The translations under genes and the position numbers were made by a program. Shown piece by piece: positions 1 through 7,063 of a stretch of DNA of 64,000 nt. Where the stretch lies: assembly GCF_021129305.1 (NCBI RefSeq), contig NZ_JAJOMB010000013.1, positions 124,001-188,000 on the forward strand. The letters run 5' to 3'. The stretch comes from Kineosporia babensis. GTDB taxonomy: Bacteria > Actinomycetota > Actinomycetes > Actinomycetales > Kineosporiaceae. Position 1 is the stretch's first letter. The number at the start of each line of letters is the position of its first letter. The notes under the pieces are model-generated. The model was not told the DNA's origin and made no database searches. It saw nothing but the letters and a program-made list of their open reading frames with translations.

Positions 1-2
1 AC

Positions 3-404
3 CGCACCCCGACCGAGCCCGAGGTGGCCGAGCGGCTGGGGATGACCCTGGAGGAGCTGCATGCGGTGTTCTCCCAGGTCTCGTACGTGAATGTGGTTGC
101 CCTGGACGAACTGCTCACGGTCGGCGGGGAGAAGGGCGACAAGCTCTCGCTGGTCGACACCCTCGAGGACACCAAGGCCGAGGACCCGGTGCAGGCGTTC
201 GAGAGCGAGGAGACCAAGTTCATGCTCTCGCGTGCGATCAACCAGCTGCCCGAGCGGGAGAAGATCGTCGTCACCCTCTACTACTACGAGGGCCTCACGC
301 TGGCCGAGATCGGCCGGGTGCTGGGTGTGACCGAGTCACGGATCTGCCAGATGCACACCAAGGCCGTGCTGCAGCTGCGCGGGAAGCTCGCCGAGGTCAG
401 CTAG
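3..404 (+). CDS. whiG: RNA polymerase sigma factor, WhiG/FliA family (C-terminal part)
   Basis: The reading frame is open from the first bases, so the 5' part lies outside the window. What is seen is sigma region 3 ([18 protein letters not shown]) and a complete region 4 with its helix-turn-helix ([16 protein letters not shown], then [15 protein letters not shown]), which reads the -35 element. The sequence matches the WhiG/FliA group, used for sporulation in Streptomyces and flagella elsewhere. Position upstream of an M23 gene and rpsB is the WhiG position in actinobacteria. Which role it has here (sporulation, motility or both) cannot be told from the fragment. Confidence 0.88.
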   Translation, partial: RTPTEPEVAERLGMTLEELHAVFSQVSYVNVVALDELLTVGGEKGDKLSLVDTLEDTKAEDPVQAFESEETKFMLSRAINQLPEREKIVVTLYYYEGLTLAEIGRVLGVTESRICQMHTKAVLQLRGKLAEVS

Positions 405-429
405 ACCTCAGGCGTCGGGCTGCTGCGAG

Positions 430-466
430 TTGTCCACAGGTAGGCAGGAACGCCGGTTTATCCACA
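430..466 (+). promoter_or_regulatory. two DnaA boxes
   Basis: TTGTCCACA at 430-438 and TTATCCACA at 458-466 lie in the same orientation, 28 bp apart start to start, in the gap after the sigma factor gene. The first is the form preferred in Streptomyces and the second is the classical consensus. They could titrate DnaA or tie local transcription to replication. The match is seen directly; DnaA binding is inferred. Confidence 0.6.
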
Positions 467-517
467 GTTCGCTCGCCGGGCTGTCGCTCGGCCCTGGCCT
501 CCCGGCAGCCTGGAGCA

Positions 518-1066
518 GTGACTTCACTGATCCTGATTCTTGCCGCAGTACTTGGTTTTTCGCCGGGCTTTCCAATTGAGGACGATCGCCCGTCCGCCTC
601 GGTCTCTCAGTGGCGGTGGCCGCTCAGCCCTCGGCCGACGGTCGAGCGGGTCTTCGTCCTCGGGCCGCATCCCTGGTCGCCCGGGCATCGAGGGGTGGAT
701 CTGGCCGGGGCCCGGGGGCAACCGGTCGTGGCGCCGGCTGAGGGCACGGTCAGCTTCGCCGGGGTGGTCGCCGGGATGCCGGTGGTCAGCATCGACCACG
801 GTGACGGCCTGGTCAGCAGCTTCGAGCCGGTGCGCACCCGGGTGCACCGTGGGCAGGCGGTCCTGGGCGGTGCGGTGCTGGGGGAGCTGGTCGGCTTCGG
901 GCCAGGTAGTCACTGCCTGCCGGTGGTCTGCCTGCACTGGGGCACCCGGCGGGAGGGGGTCTACATCGATCCGCTGGAACTCGTCGGCGCCGAGCCCGGT
1001 CCGGCCGTGTTGCTTCCGCACCGGCCCTTGCCCTGGTTCCGGGCCGGGACAGGTTCGTTCTGGTGA
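518..1066 (+). CDS. M23-family peptidase-like protein, probably degenerate
   Basis: 182 aa. Residues 1-20 form a short hydrophobic N-terminus, likely a signal or anchor, so it should act outside the membrane on peptidoglycan. The LytM/M23 fold follows, with zinc ligands H57 and D61 (HRGVD). The usual HxH motif reads CLHWG, so Cys138 replaces the first His and only H140 remains. Catalysis is therefore doubtful; it may instead bind or regulate. The start is a GTG at 518 with GGAG very close upstream, so a different start is possible. Homologues lie between whiG and rpsB in many actinobacteria. It converges on the aminotransferase gene. Confidence 0.8.
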   Translation: MTSLILILAAVLGFSPGFPIEDDRPSASVSQWRWPLSPRPTVERVFVLGPHPWSPGHRGVDLAGARGQPVVAPAEGTVSFAGVVAGMPVVSIDHGDGLVSSFEPVRTRVHRGQAVLGGAVLGELVGFGPGSHCLPVVCLHWGTRREGVYIDPLELVGAEPGPAVLLPHRPLPWFRAGTGSFW

Positions 1067-1095
1067 CCAGCGTGCTCATAGCCCAAACGTCTGAG

Positions 1096-2295
1096 CTAGC
1101 CGCGGATCCGGGCCAGACGCTCGGCCGCCTCGGCAATCACCTCGGTGCGCTTGCAGCAGGCGAAGCGCACCAGCGAGCTCGGCTGCGACGGATCCTCGGC
1201 GAACGCCTGCACCGGCACGGCCACCACCCCGGCCAGTCCGGGCAGGTCGTTGCACAGCGCGGCACCGTCGGTGTAGCCCAGCGGAGCTGCATCGGCGATC
1301 ACGAAATAGGTTCCGTCGCTGGGGCGTACGTCGAAATCCGCTGCGGCCAGCCCTTCGGTGAGCATCGCGCTGCGCCGGGCCAGGTCACTGCCGATCGCCC
1401 GGATCTCCTCGTCCGGCAGAGCCAGGCCCTGGGCCACCGCCGGCTGGAACGGGCTGCCGTTCACGTAGGTCAGGAACTGCTTCACCGCCGTCACCGCGTC
1501 GACGATCTCCGGCCGGGCGTGCAGCCAGCCGATCTTCCACCCGGTCACCGAGAACGTCTTGCCGGCCGAGGAGATCGTCACCGTCCGCTCGGCCATGCCC
1601 GGCAGCGTCGCGATCGGAACGTGCTGGTTGCGGTCCCCGTCGGTGAAGGCCAGGTGCTCGTACACCTCGTCGGCCACCACGATCAGGTCGCGCTCGCGGG
1701 CGATCGCCGCGACCGCCTCCAGCTCGGTCCGCTCCAGCACCCGCCCGGTCGGGTTGTGCGGCGTGTTCAGCAGGATCAGCCGGGTCCGGTCGGTCACCGC
1801 CTCGGCCAGAGCCTCGGCCCGCAGCCGGTACTCGGGCCATTCCAGCTTCACCGTGCGCCGCACCGCGCCGGCGATCTCGATCGCGGCCGAGTACGAGTCG
1901 TAGATCGGCTCCAGCACCACCACTTCGTCGCCCGGCTCGGTCAGCGCGACGATGCTGGCGGTGAGCGCCTCGGTGGCCCCGGCCGTGACCAGCACCTCGG
2001 TGTCCGGGTTCACGTCCAGGCCGTACCAGTGCCCCTGGTGCTCGGCGATCGCCCGGCGCAGCGGCGCGATTCCCTTACCCGGCGGGTACTGGTTCTGCCC
2101 ACCCCGGATCGCCGACACGGCAGCCTCCAGCACCACCGCCGGCCCGTCCGTGTCCGGAAAACCCTGCCCCAGGTTGATCGCGCCGGTCTGCGTCGCCAGA
2201 GCGCTCATCCGGGCGAAGATCGTGGGCGCCGGAACCCCGCTGGAGTCGAGCAGCCCCGCCGCCTTCGCGACCTTGCGCCAAGTGCCGTCCACCAT
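1096..2295 (-). CDS. PLP-dependent class I/II aminotransferase
   Basis: 399 aa, fold type I. The PLP lysine is K246 in SSAGKTFSVTGWK; NTPHNPTG and VVADEVYEHL are the other cofactor-pocket motifs. The INLGQGFPDTDGP start and overall pattern match the methionine/kynurenine aminotransferase (YbdL) and actinobacterial succinyl-diaminopimelate aminotransferase (DapC) group, so the substrate is not fixed by sequence. The ATG at 2295 has no visible Shine-Dalgarno. A MITE-like element ends 14 bp upstream of the start codon (10 bp if its target duplication is excluded) and may have replaced the original promoter or ribosome-binding site. A GTG or other start a few codons inside is possible. Confidence 0.88.
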   Translation of the reverse strand: MVDGTWRKVAKAAGLLDSSGVPAPTIFARMSALATQTGAINLGQGFPDTDGPAVVLEAAVSAIRGGQNQYPPGKGIAPLRRAIAEHQGHWYGLDVNPDTEVLVTAGATEALTASIVALTEPGDEVVVLEPIYDSYSAAIEIAGAVRRTVKLEWPEYRLRAEALAEAVTDRTRLILLNTPHNPTGRVLERTELEAVAAIARERDLIVVADEVYEHLAFTDGDRNQHVPIATLPGMAERTVTISSAGKTFSVTGWKIGWLHARPEIVDAVTAVKQFLTYVNGSPFQPAVAQGLALPDEEIRAIGSDLARRSAMLTEGLAAADFDVRPSDGTYFVIADAAPLGYTDGAALCNDLPGLAGVVAVPVQAFAEDPSQPSSLVRFACCKRTEVIAEAAERLARIRG

Positions 2296-2308
2296 GCCCG
2301 AACCCTAG

Positions 2309-2469
2309 GGCCTGTCCTGTGGATCTTTGCCTACTGCGGGGCACCCGGGACGCCGTCTGGACGCGTCCGGTGTGGCCCCACGCAAAACCATTGCGAGGGG
2401 CCCCACCGGCCACGCCCAGCCGACGCCCCGGGCACCTCCTCGCTACGGCCATGATCCACAGGACGGGCC
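2309..2469. mobile_element. MITE-like non-autonomous insertion element, 161 bp
   Basis: Terminal inverted repeats GGCCTGTCCTGTGGATC (2309-2325) and its reverse complement with one change (2453-2469) match at 16 of 17 positions. The element is flanked by CTAG at 2305-2308 and 2470-2473, the 4-bp target duplication expected of IS5-family transposition. It holds no transposase gene. The subterminal DNA on the two sides is also weakly inverted-repetitive. It fills most of the gap between the aminotransferase start and the DUF6314 gene. A stem-loop with another origin is possible, but the matching CTAG flanks argue for transposition. Confidence 0.75.
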
Positions 2470-2601
2470 CTAGGCCAGAAGAGGTCCCACCAGACGTTGC
2501 GCACCGGCCACCCGCGCCGCAACGCTCTGAACCCCGGAACAGGAGGCTCTGACGGCCTTGGCCGATCTGGATGGACTGCAGCTGTTCCGATGCGATGAGC
2601 T

Positions 2602-3222
2602 GTGCAAGTGACGGTGAACGGGGACCCGGTTCCAGACGGGCTCGCAGACGAAGCGGCGATCAAGGCGGACGTCCGGGCGGTCGAACTTCCGGCCACCGGA
2701 GCAGCGGCCACCGCTACAGCTGCCGCCAAGCCAGCGGGTACCGGGCCAGCAGCGGAAACCGCGGGCGGGATCGCCGGGAGGGTGTTCGCCACTCTTCCTG
2801 GTCGCTGGGTGCTGAATCGGGTGATCGAGCCCGGTCTGGGCACAGCCACTGGCGTCGCCACGTTCGCCGAGGCCGGCTCGGGGCGCCTGCACTACCGCGA
2901 AGACGTGGAGCTGCGCCTGGCCACCGGTCACGTGGGCGATGCCTACCGCGAGTACGAGTACGTGCTCGAACCCGACGGCCGGATCCGGGTCCTGCTCGCC
3001 GACGGCGCAACCATGCACCTGCTCTCCTTCGATCTGGAAGGCACCGACCCCGCCGGCCCGGTCTGGAGCGCTGCCGACGTGCACGACTGCCTGGCCGACC
3101 AGTACCGCGGCACCTACCGCCTGGACCAGCAAGGCGTGCTGAAGGTGGACATGAAGGTGGACGGCCCGGCCAAGGACTACCGCATCGTCACCGAATATCG
3201 CCGCGATCAGCCGCCATCGTGA
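2602..3222 (+). CDS. DUF6314 family protein
   Basis: 206 aa, cytoplasmic, function unknown. After an Ala/Thr-rich first 55 residues comes a lipocalin-like domain: LPGRWVLNR, then GRLHYREDVELR, and ending VDGPAKDYRIVTEYRR, the strongly conserved end of DUF6314. No catalytic residues can be assigned. The start is uncertain: GTG at 2602, 2608 or 2614 are all in frame, and the AGGAGG at 2541-2546 is too far upstream to serve them. A hairpin covers the stop codon. The gene stands alone, between the MITE and the rpsB leader. Confidence 0.7.
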   Translation: MQVTVNGDPVPDGLADEAAIKADVRAVELPATGAAATATAAAKPAGTGPAAETAGGIAGRVFATLPGRWVLNRVIEPGLGTATGVATFAEAGSGRLHYREDVELRLATGHVGDAYREYEYVLEPDGRIRVLLADGATMHLLSFDLEGTDPAGPVWSAADVHDCLADQYRGTYRLDQQGVLKVDMKVDGPAKDYRIVTEYRRDQPPS

Positions 3223-3253
3223 AGACCGAAGCGGCGCCCCTGGTCTTCACGAT
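3216..3253 (+). terminator. hairpin terminator overlapping the DUF6314 stop codon
   Basis: A perfect 12-bp stem, ATCGTGAAGACC (3216-3227) with GGTCTTCACGAT (3242-3253), and a 14-nt loop. The left arm contains the stop codon. No T-run follows, as is common for actinobacterial terminators. Confidence 0.65.
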
Positions 3254-3650
3254 CAGCCCGCACCGCCCGCCGGGCGAGCCAGTCACCCGTGCCGCTCAAC
3301 CTGGCCACCCCCACGTCCGAGCTCTCGCCGTCACCCCAGCCACCCCGTCCCTCATTGACCCGGAATGTCCAGCACCGCCCCGTGGTTATCAGACCGTCGT
3401 CATCCCGCACCTGCGAGTGCGGGTAGACTTCACCTGCGGTCGGCGTATGCCGGTCGACTTCGCGTGTCCGCATGCAGTCCGCCTCATCGGCGGCGCGGCG
3501 TCTCGCTCGGTCCTGCACCTGACGGCCCCCTGGGCGGCCGGCGGAAGGGTCTCAGGACGTCGCGGACACCAGGCACGGCACCACCCGGTGCCGTGAACCA
3601 ACCGAGAGAACTGCGCCCACCCCCTGGTGGTGCGCGCCAAGGAGAATGAC
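3254..3650 (+). promoter_or_regulatory. rpsB upstream and leader region
   Basis: About 400 bp without a convincing gene. It must hold the rpsB promoter and 5' leader. A strong hairpin lies at 3574-3595 (CACGGCACC, loop ACCC, GGTGCCGTG). A weaker one is formed by GCGCCCACC and GGTGGTGCGC just before the Shine-Dalgarno GGAG at 3641-3644. S2 represses its own mRNA in other bacteria, so these folds may be the regulatory site; that is inference. No clear -35/-10 pair was found. Confidence 0.45.
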
Positions 3651-4565
3651 ATGGCCGTCGTCACGATGCGCCAGCTGCTGGGCAGCGGTGTGCACTTCGG
3701 GCACCAGACCCGTCGCTGGAACCCGAAGATGAAGCGCTTCATCCTCACCGAGCGCAACGGCATCTACATCATCGACCTGCAGCAGTCGCTGTCGTTCATC
3801 GACAACGCCTACGACTTCGTCAAGGAGACGGTCGCCCACGGCGGCAGCATCCTCTTCGTCGGCACCAAGAAGCAGGCGCAGGAGCCGATCGCCGAGCAGG
3901 CCACCCGGGTCGGCATGCCCTACGTCAACCAGCGCTGGCTGGGCGGCATGCTCACCAACTTCCAGACCGTCCACAAGCGGCTGCAGCGCCTCAAGGAGCT
4001 CGAGGTCATCGACTTCGACGACGTGGCGAAGTCGGGCATGACCAAGAAGGAACTGCTCGTCCTGCGTCGTGAGAAGGACAAGCTCGAGCGCACCCTCGGC
4101 GGTATCCGCGACATGGCCCGCGTCCCGAGCGCGGTCTGGATCGTGGACACCAAGAAGGAGCACCTGGCCGTCGACGAGGCCCGCAAGCTGGGCATCCCGG
4201 TCGTCGCCATCCTCGACACCAACTGCGACCCGGACGAGGTCGACTACAAGATCCCGGGCAACGACGACGCGATCCGCTCCGTCACGCTGCTCACCCGCGT
4301 GGTCGCCGACGCCGTCGCCGAGGGCCTGATGACGCGTCACGGTGGTGGACAGAACACCGCCGCGGCCGCCGAAGCCCCCGCCGCTGCGGCCGAGCCGCTG
4401 CCGGAGTGGGAGCGCGAGCTGCTGGCCGGCCAGGCCGAGAGCGCGCCGGTCGTCGAGGGCGCTGCCGCTGAGGGCACCGCCGCCGAGACCTCCGCCCCCG
4501 AGGCTGCCGAGGCCCCCGCGGCTGAGGCCACGGAGGCCCCCGCCGCCGAGGCTGCCTCCAACTGA
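3651..4565 (+). CDS. rpsB: 30S ribosomal protein S2
   Basis: 304 aa. The start [20 protein letters not shown] and the motif [10 protein letters not shown] are diagnostic of S2, which binds 16S rRNA on the back of the small subunit with S1/S8 neighbours. The ATG at 3651 has GGAG 6 nt upstream; an in-frame GTG at 3627 has no such site. The last 70 or so residues are an Ala/Glu/Pro-rich acidic tail beyond the conserved core, common in high-GC actinobacteria and probably disordered. First gene of the rpsB-tsf pair, with an attenuating hairpin after it. Confidence 0.98.
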   Translation: MAVVTMRQLLGSGVHFGHQTRRWNPKMKRFILTERNGIYIIDLQQSLSFIDNAYDFVKETVAHGGSILFVGTKKQAQEPIAEQATRVGMPYVNQRWLGGMLTNFQTVHKRLQRLKELEVIDFDDVAKSGMTKKELLVLRREKDKLERTLGGIRDMARVPSAVWIVDTKKEHLAVDEARKLGIPVVAILDTNCDPDEVDYKIPGNDDAIRSVTLLTRVVADAVAEGLMTRHGGGQNTAAAAEAPAAAAEPLPEWERELLAGQAESAPVVEGAAAEGTAAETSAPEAAEAPAAEATEAPAAEAASN

Positions 4566-4574
4566 TCCGGTGAC

Positions 4575-4607
4575 AAGGGTGCGCCGGGGGATCCCTGGCG
4601 CACCCTT
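4575..4607 (+). terminator. rpsB-tsf intergenic hairpin (terminator or attenuator)
   Basis: AAGGGTGCGCC (4575-4585) pairs perfectly with GGCGCACCCTT (4597-4607), loop 11 nt, followed by a short T/C stretch. Placed between two genes normally cotranscribed, it probably lets part of the transcripts pass, adjusting S2 to EF-Ts ratio. Confidence 0.7.
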
Positions 4608-4657
4608 TCCCGAAGAAAACCTGACGACCTCCTTCAATACCAACAGGAGTCATGGCA

Positions 4658-5485
4658 ATGGCGAACTACACCGCCGCCGACGTCAAGAAGCTGCGTGACA
4701 GCACCGGCGCCGGCATGCTGGACTGCAAGAACGCGCTCGTCGAGAGCGACGGCGACTACGACAAGGCCGTCGAGTACCTGCGCGTCAAGGGCCAGAAGGG
4801 CGTGGCCAAGCGGGAGTCCCGCACCACGTCCCAGGGCGCGGTCGCGGCTCACACCGAGGCCGGCGTCGGCGTTCTGATCGAGCTCGACTGCGAGACGGAC
4901 TTCGTCTCCAAGGGCGAGAAGTTCGCCACCCTGCTGCAGCAGGTCCTGGACCAGGCCGTCGCGGTCAAGGCCGCCGACGTGGACAGCCTGCTCAAGAGCG
5001 AGCTGGCCGACGGCCGCACCGTGCAGGGTCTGCTCGACGACGGCAACGCCTCGATCGGCGAGAAGATCGAGCTGCGGGCCGTGGCCCGCCTCGAGGCCCC
5101 CGCCGTGGCGTCCTACCTGCACCGCACCAGCCCCGACCTGCCGCCGCAGGTGGGCGTGCTGTTCGGCGCCAGCGGCGAGAGCGACGTGGTGCGCGACATC
5201 GCGATGCACATCGCCGCCCTGCCGCCGAAGTTCCTGACCCGCGACCAGGTCCCCGCCGACGTGGTGGAGAACGAGCGCCGCGTGGCCGAGGCGACCGCTC
5301 GCGAGGAGGGCAAGCCCGAGGGCGCCCTGCCGAAGATCGTCGAGGGCCGGGTGAGCGGCTTCTTCAAGGAGAACGCGCTCGTCGAGCAGAAGTTCGCCAA
5401 GGACCAGGGCAAGACCGTCCAGAAGGTCCTGGACGAGGCCGGCATCACGGCCGTCGGCTTCTACCGCTTCCGGGTGGGCGTCTGA
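4658..5485 (+). CDS. tsf: translation elongation factor Ts
   Basis: 275 aa. EF-Ts exchanges GDP for GTP on EF-Tu. The N-terminal module MANYTAADVKKLRDSTGAGM binds EF-Tu, and TDFV follows at about residue 80. Two dimerisation-like core repeats and a C-terminal module ending FYRFRVGV are present. There are two ATGs, at 4652 and 4658. The second is chosen because AGGAG (4645-4649) is 8 nt away, against 2 nt for the first. Length is normal for actinobacteria. Two hairpins end the unit. Confidence 0.98.
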   Translation: MANYTAADVKKLRDSTGAGMLDCKNALVESDGDYDKAVEYLRVKGQKGVAKRESRTTSQGAVAAHTEAGVGVLIELDCETDFVSKGEKFATLLQQVLDQAVAVKAADVDSLLKSELADGRTVQGLLDDGNASIGEKIELRAVARLEAPAVASYLHRTSPDLPPQVGVLFGASGESDVVRDIAMHIAALPPKFLTRDQVPADVVENERRVAEATAREEGKPEGALPKIVEGRVSGFFKENALVEQKFAKDQGKTVQKVLDEAGITAVGFYRFRVGV

Positions 5486-5490
5486 ACCGA

Positions 5491-5516
5491 ACCGGCTGCT
5501 GATCCACTCAGCCGGT
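5491..5516 (+). terminator. first hairpin after tsf
   Basis: ACCGGCTG (5491-5498) and CAGCCGGT (5509-5516) form an 8-bp stem with a 10-nt loop just after the tsf stop codon. It precedes the stronger terminator 50 bp on and may act with it or protect the 3' end. Confidence 0.5.
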
Positions 5517-5565
5517 AGTACCACCCGGTGGCGAACCGCGCTCGCGCGCAAGCTTGCCGGTCTTC

Positions 5566-5604
5566 AGCCGGTGAGAGGCAGACCAGCCTCTCACCGGCTT
5601 TTTT
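5566..5604 (+). terminator. strong intrinsic terminator after tsf
   Basis: A perfect 14-bp stem, AGCCGGTGAGAGGC (5566-5579) with GCCTCTCACCGGCT (5586-5599), 6-nt loop, then TTTTTT (5599-5604). This is the most classical Rho-independent terminator in the window and separates tsf from pyrH. Confidence 0.92.
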
Positions 5605-5665
5605 CTGCCCCGCGCGCCGGATACGGCAGACTGCCCCCAACACACGAAACAGGAGGTACAGCTGG

Positions 5666-6397
5666 ATGTCAGAGTCCCCGATCGCCGGTGGGTCCTACCG
5701 CCGGGTGCTGCTGAAGCTCTCAGGTGAGGTCTTCGGCAACGGCCAGCTCGGTGTCGACCCCGACGTCGTCGCCCAGCTCGCCGCGCAGATCGCCGGCGTG
5801 TCCAAGGAGGGCATCCAGATCGCCATCGTCATCGGCGGTGGCAACTTCCTGCGGGGTGCGGAACTGTCGCAGCGCGGCATGGACCGCGGCCGCGCCGACT
5901 ACATGGGCATGCTCGGCACCGTTCTGAACTGCCTTGCGCTGCAGGACTTCCTGGAGAAGCAGGGGATCGACACCCGGGTCCAGACGGCGATCACGATGGG
6001 CCAGGTCGCCGAGCCCTACATCCCGCGCAAGGCGATCCGGCACCTGGAGAAGGGCCGCGTGGTGATCTTCGGCGCCGGGCTCGGCGCGCCGTACTTCTCC
6101 ACCGACACCGCGGCCGCCCAGCGCGCCCTCGAGATCAAGGCGCACGCGGTCCTGATGAGCAAGAACGGGGTGGACGGGGTGTACAGCGCCGACCCCCGCA
6201 AGGACCCCACCGCCCGCAAGCTGGACGAGGTCACCTACACCGACGCGCTGACCCGTCAGCTCAAGGTGGTCGACGCCACCGCCTTCAGCCTCTGCATGGA
6301 CAACAAGCTGCCCATGGTGGTCTTCGGCATGGAGGGCGAAGGCAACATCGCGGCCGCCGTACGGGGTGAGAGAATCGGAACGCTTGTCACGTCCTGA
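5666..6397 (+). CDS. pyrH: UMP kinase
   Basis: 243 aa. Phosphorylates UMP to UDP with ATP in pyrimidine nucleotide synthesis; a hexamer of the amino-acid kinase fold. Motifs seen: RVLLKLSGE near the N-terminus for phosphate binding, GGGNFLRG at about residue 60, and the DPRKDP region near 175. The ATG at 5666 is preceded 9 nt upstream by AGGAGG (5651-5656). Longer in-frame starts upstream would run into the terminator and lack a binding site. Followed 108 bp later by frr, as in most actinobacteria. Confidence 0.97.
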   Translation: MSESPIAGGSYRRVLLKLSGEVFGNGQLGVDPDVVAQLAAQIAGVSKEGIQIAIVIGGGNFLRGAELSQRGMDRGRADYMGMLGTVLNCLALQDFLEKQGIDTRVQTAITMGQVAEPYIPRKAIRHLEKGRVVIFGAGLGAPYFSTDTAAAQRALEIKAHAVLMSKNGVDGVYSADPRKDPTARKLDEVTYTDALTRQLKVVDATAFSLCMDNKLPMVVFGMEGEGNIAAAVRGERIGTLVTS

Positions 6398-6505
6398 GCG
6401 GCGTAGGACGGGCAGTCCCGGTACTCCCTAGCAAGCTTGACGGCCTTCGCGGCCGCGCACCACGGTTGGTACAGCCTGTAAGCAGGTAGCGATGAAGGAG
6501 CGACA

Positions 6506-7063
6506 GTGATCGACGAGACCCTCCTCGAGGCCGAGGAGAAGATGGACAAGGCGGTCGAGGTCGCCAAGGAAGACTTCGGCGCCATCCGCACCGGCCGGGC
6601 GAACCCGGCCATGTTCAACAAGATCGTGGTCGATTACTACGGCGCCCCGACCCCGCTGCAGCAGCTGGCCTCCTTCACCGTGCCCGAGGCCCGGCAGATC
6701 CTGATCCAGCCGTACGACGTCAGCGCGATGAACGACATCGAGAAGGCGCTGCGGGCCTCCAACCTGGGGGTCAACCCCAGCAACGACGGCAAGATCATCC
6801 GCTGCGTGCTGCCGGTGCTGACCGAGGAGCGCCGCAAGGAGTACATCAAGCTGGCCCGCACCAAGGCCGAGGACGCCCGGATCTCGATCCGCAGCGTGCG
6901 CCGCAAGGCCAAGGAGACGCTCGACCGGGCGGTCAAGGACAGTGAGATCGGCGAGGACGAGGGTGCCCGCGCCGAGAAGGAGCTGGAGCAGGCGACCAAG
7001 TCCCACGTGGACTCGATCGACGAGCTGCTCCGGCACAAGGAGACCGAGCTCCTCGAGGTATGA
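6506..7063 (+). CDS. frr: ribosome recycling factor
   Basis: 185 aa, the exact family length. Splits the post-termination ribosome with EF-G. The start [18 protein letters not shown], the motif [10 protein letters not shown] and the C-terminal long helix ([17 protein letters not shown]) are typical of the three-helix bundle domain. The start is GTG at 6506 with AAGGAG upstream. The stop codon overlaps the cdsA start as ATGA, so the two are translationally coupled. Confidence 0.98.
   Translation: MIDETLLEAEEKMDKAVEVAKEDFGAIRTGRANPAMFNKIVVDYYGAPTPLQQLASFTVPEARQILIQPYDVSAMNDIEKALRASNLGVNPSNDGKIIRCVLPVLTEERRKEYIKLARTKAEDARISIRSVRRKAKETLDRAVKDSEIGEDEGARAEKELEQATKSHVDSIDELLRHKETELLEV

Noticed and set aside
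1063-2454. Long open frame on the plus strand (over 460 codons) opposite the aminotransferase gene.
   Set aside because: It is the GC-driven shadow of the minus-strand gene, with Arg/His/Gly-rich composition and no recognisable motif; the aminotransferase has full catalytic motifs.
3627-3650. Eight-codon longer S2 start at GTG 3627.
   Set aside because: The Shine-Dalgarno GGAG at 3641-3644 serves ATG 3651, which also gives the conserved S2 N-terminus.
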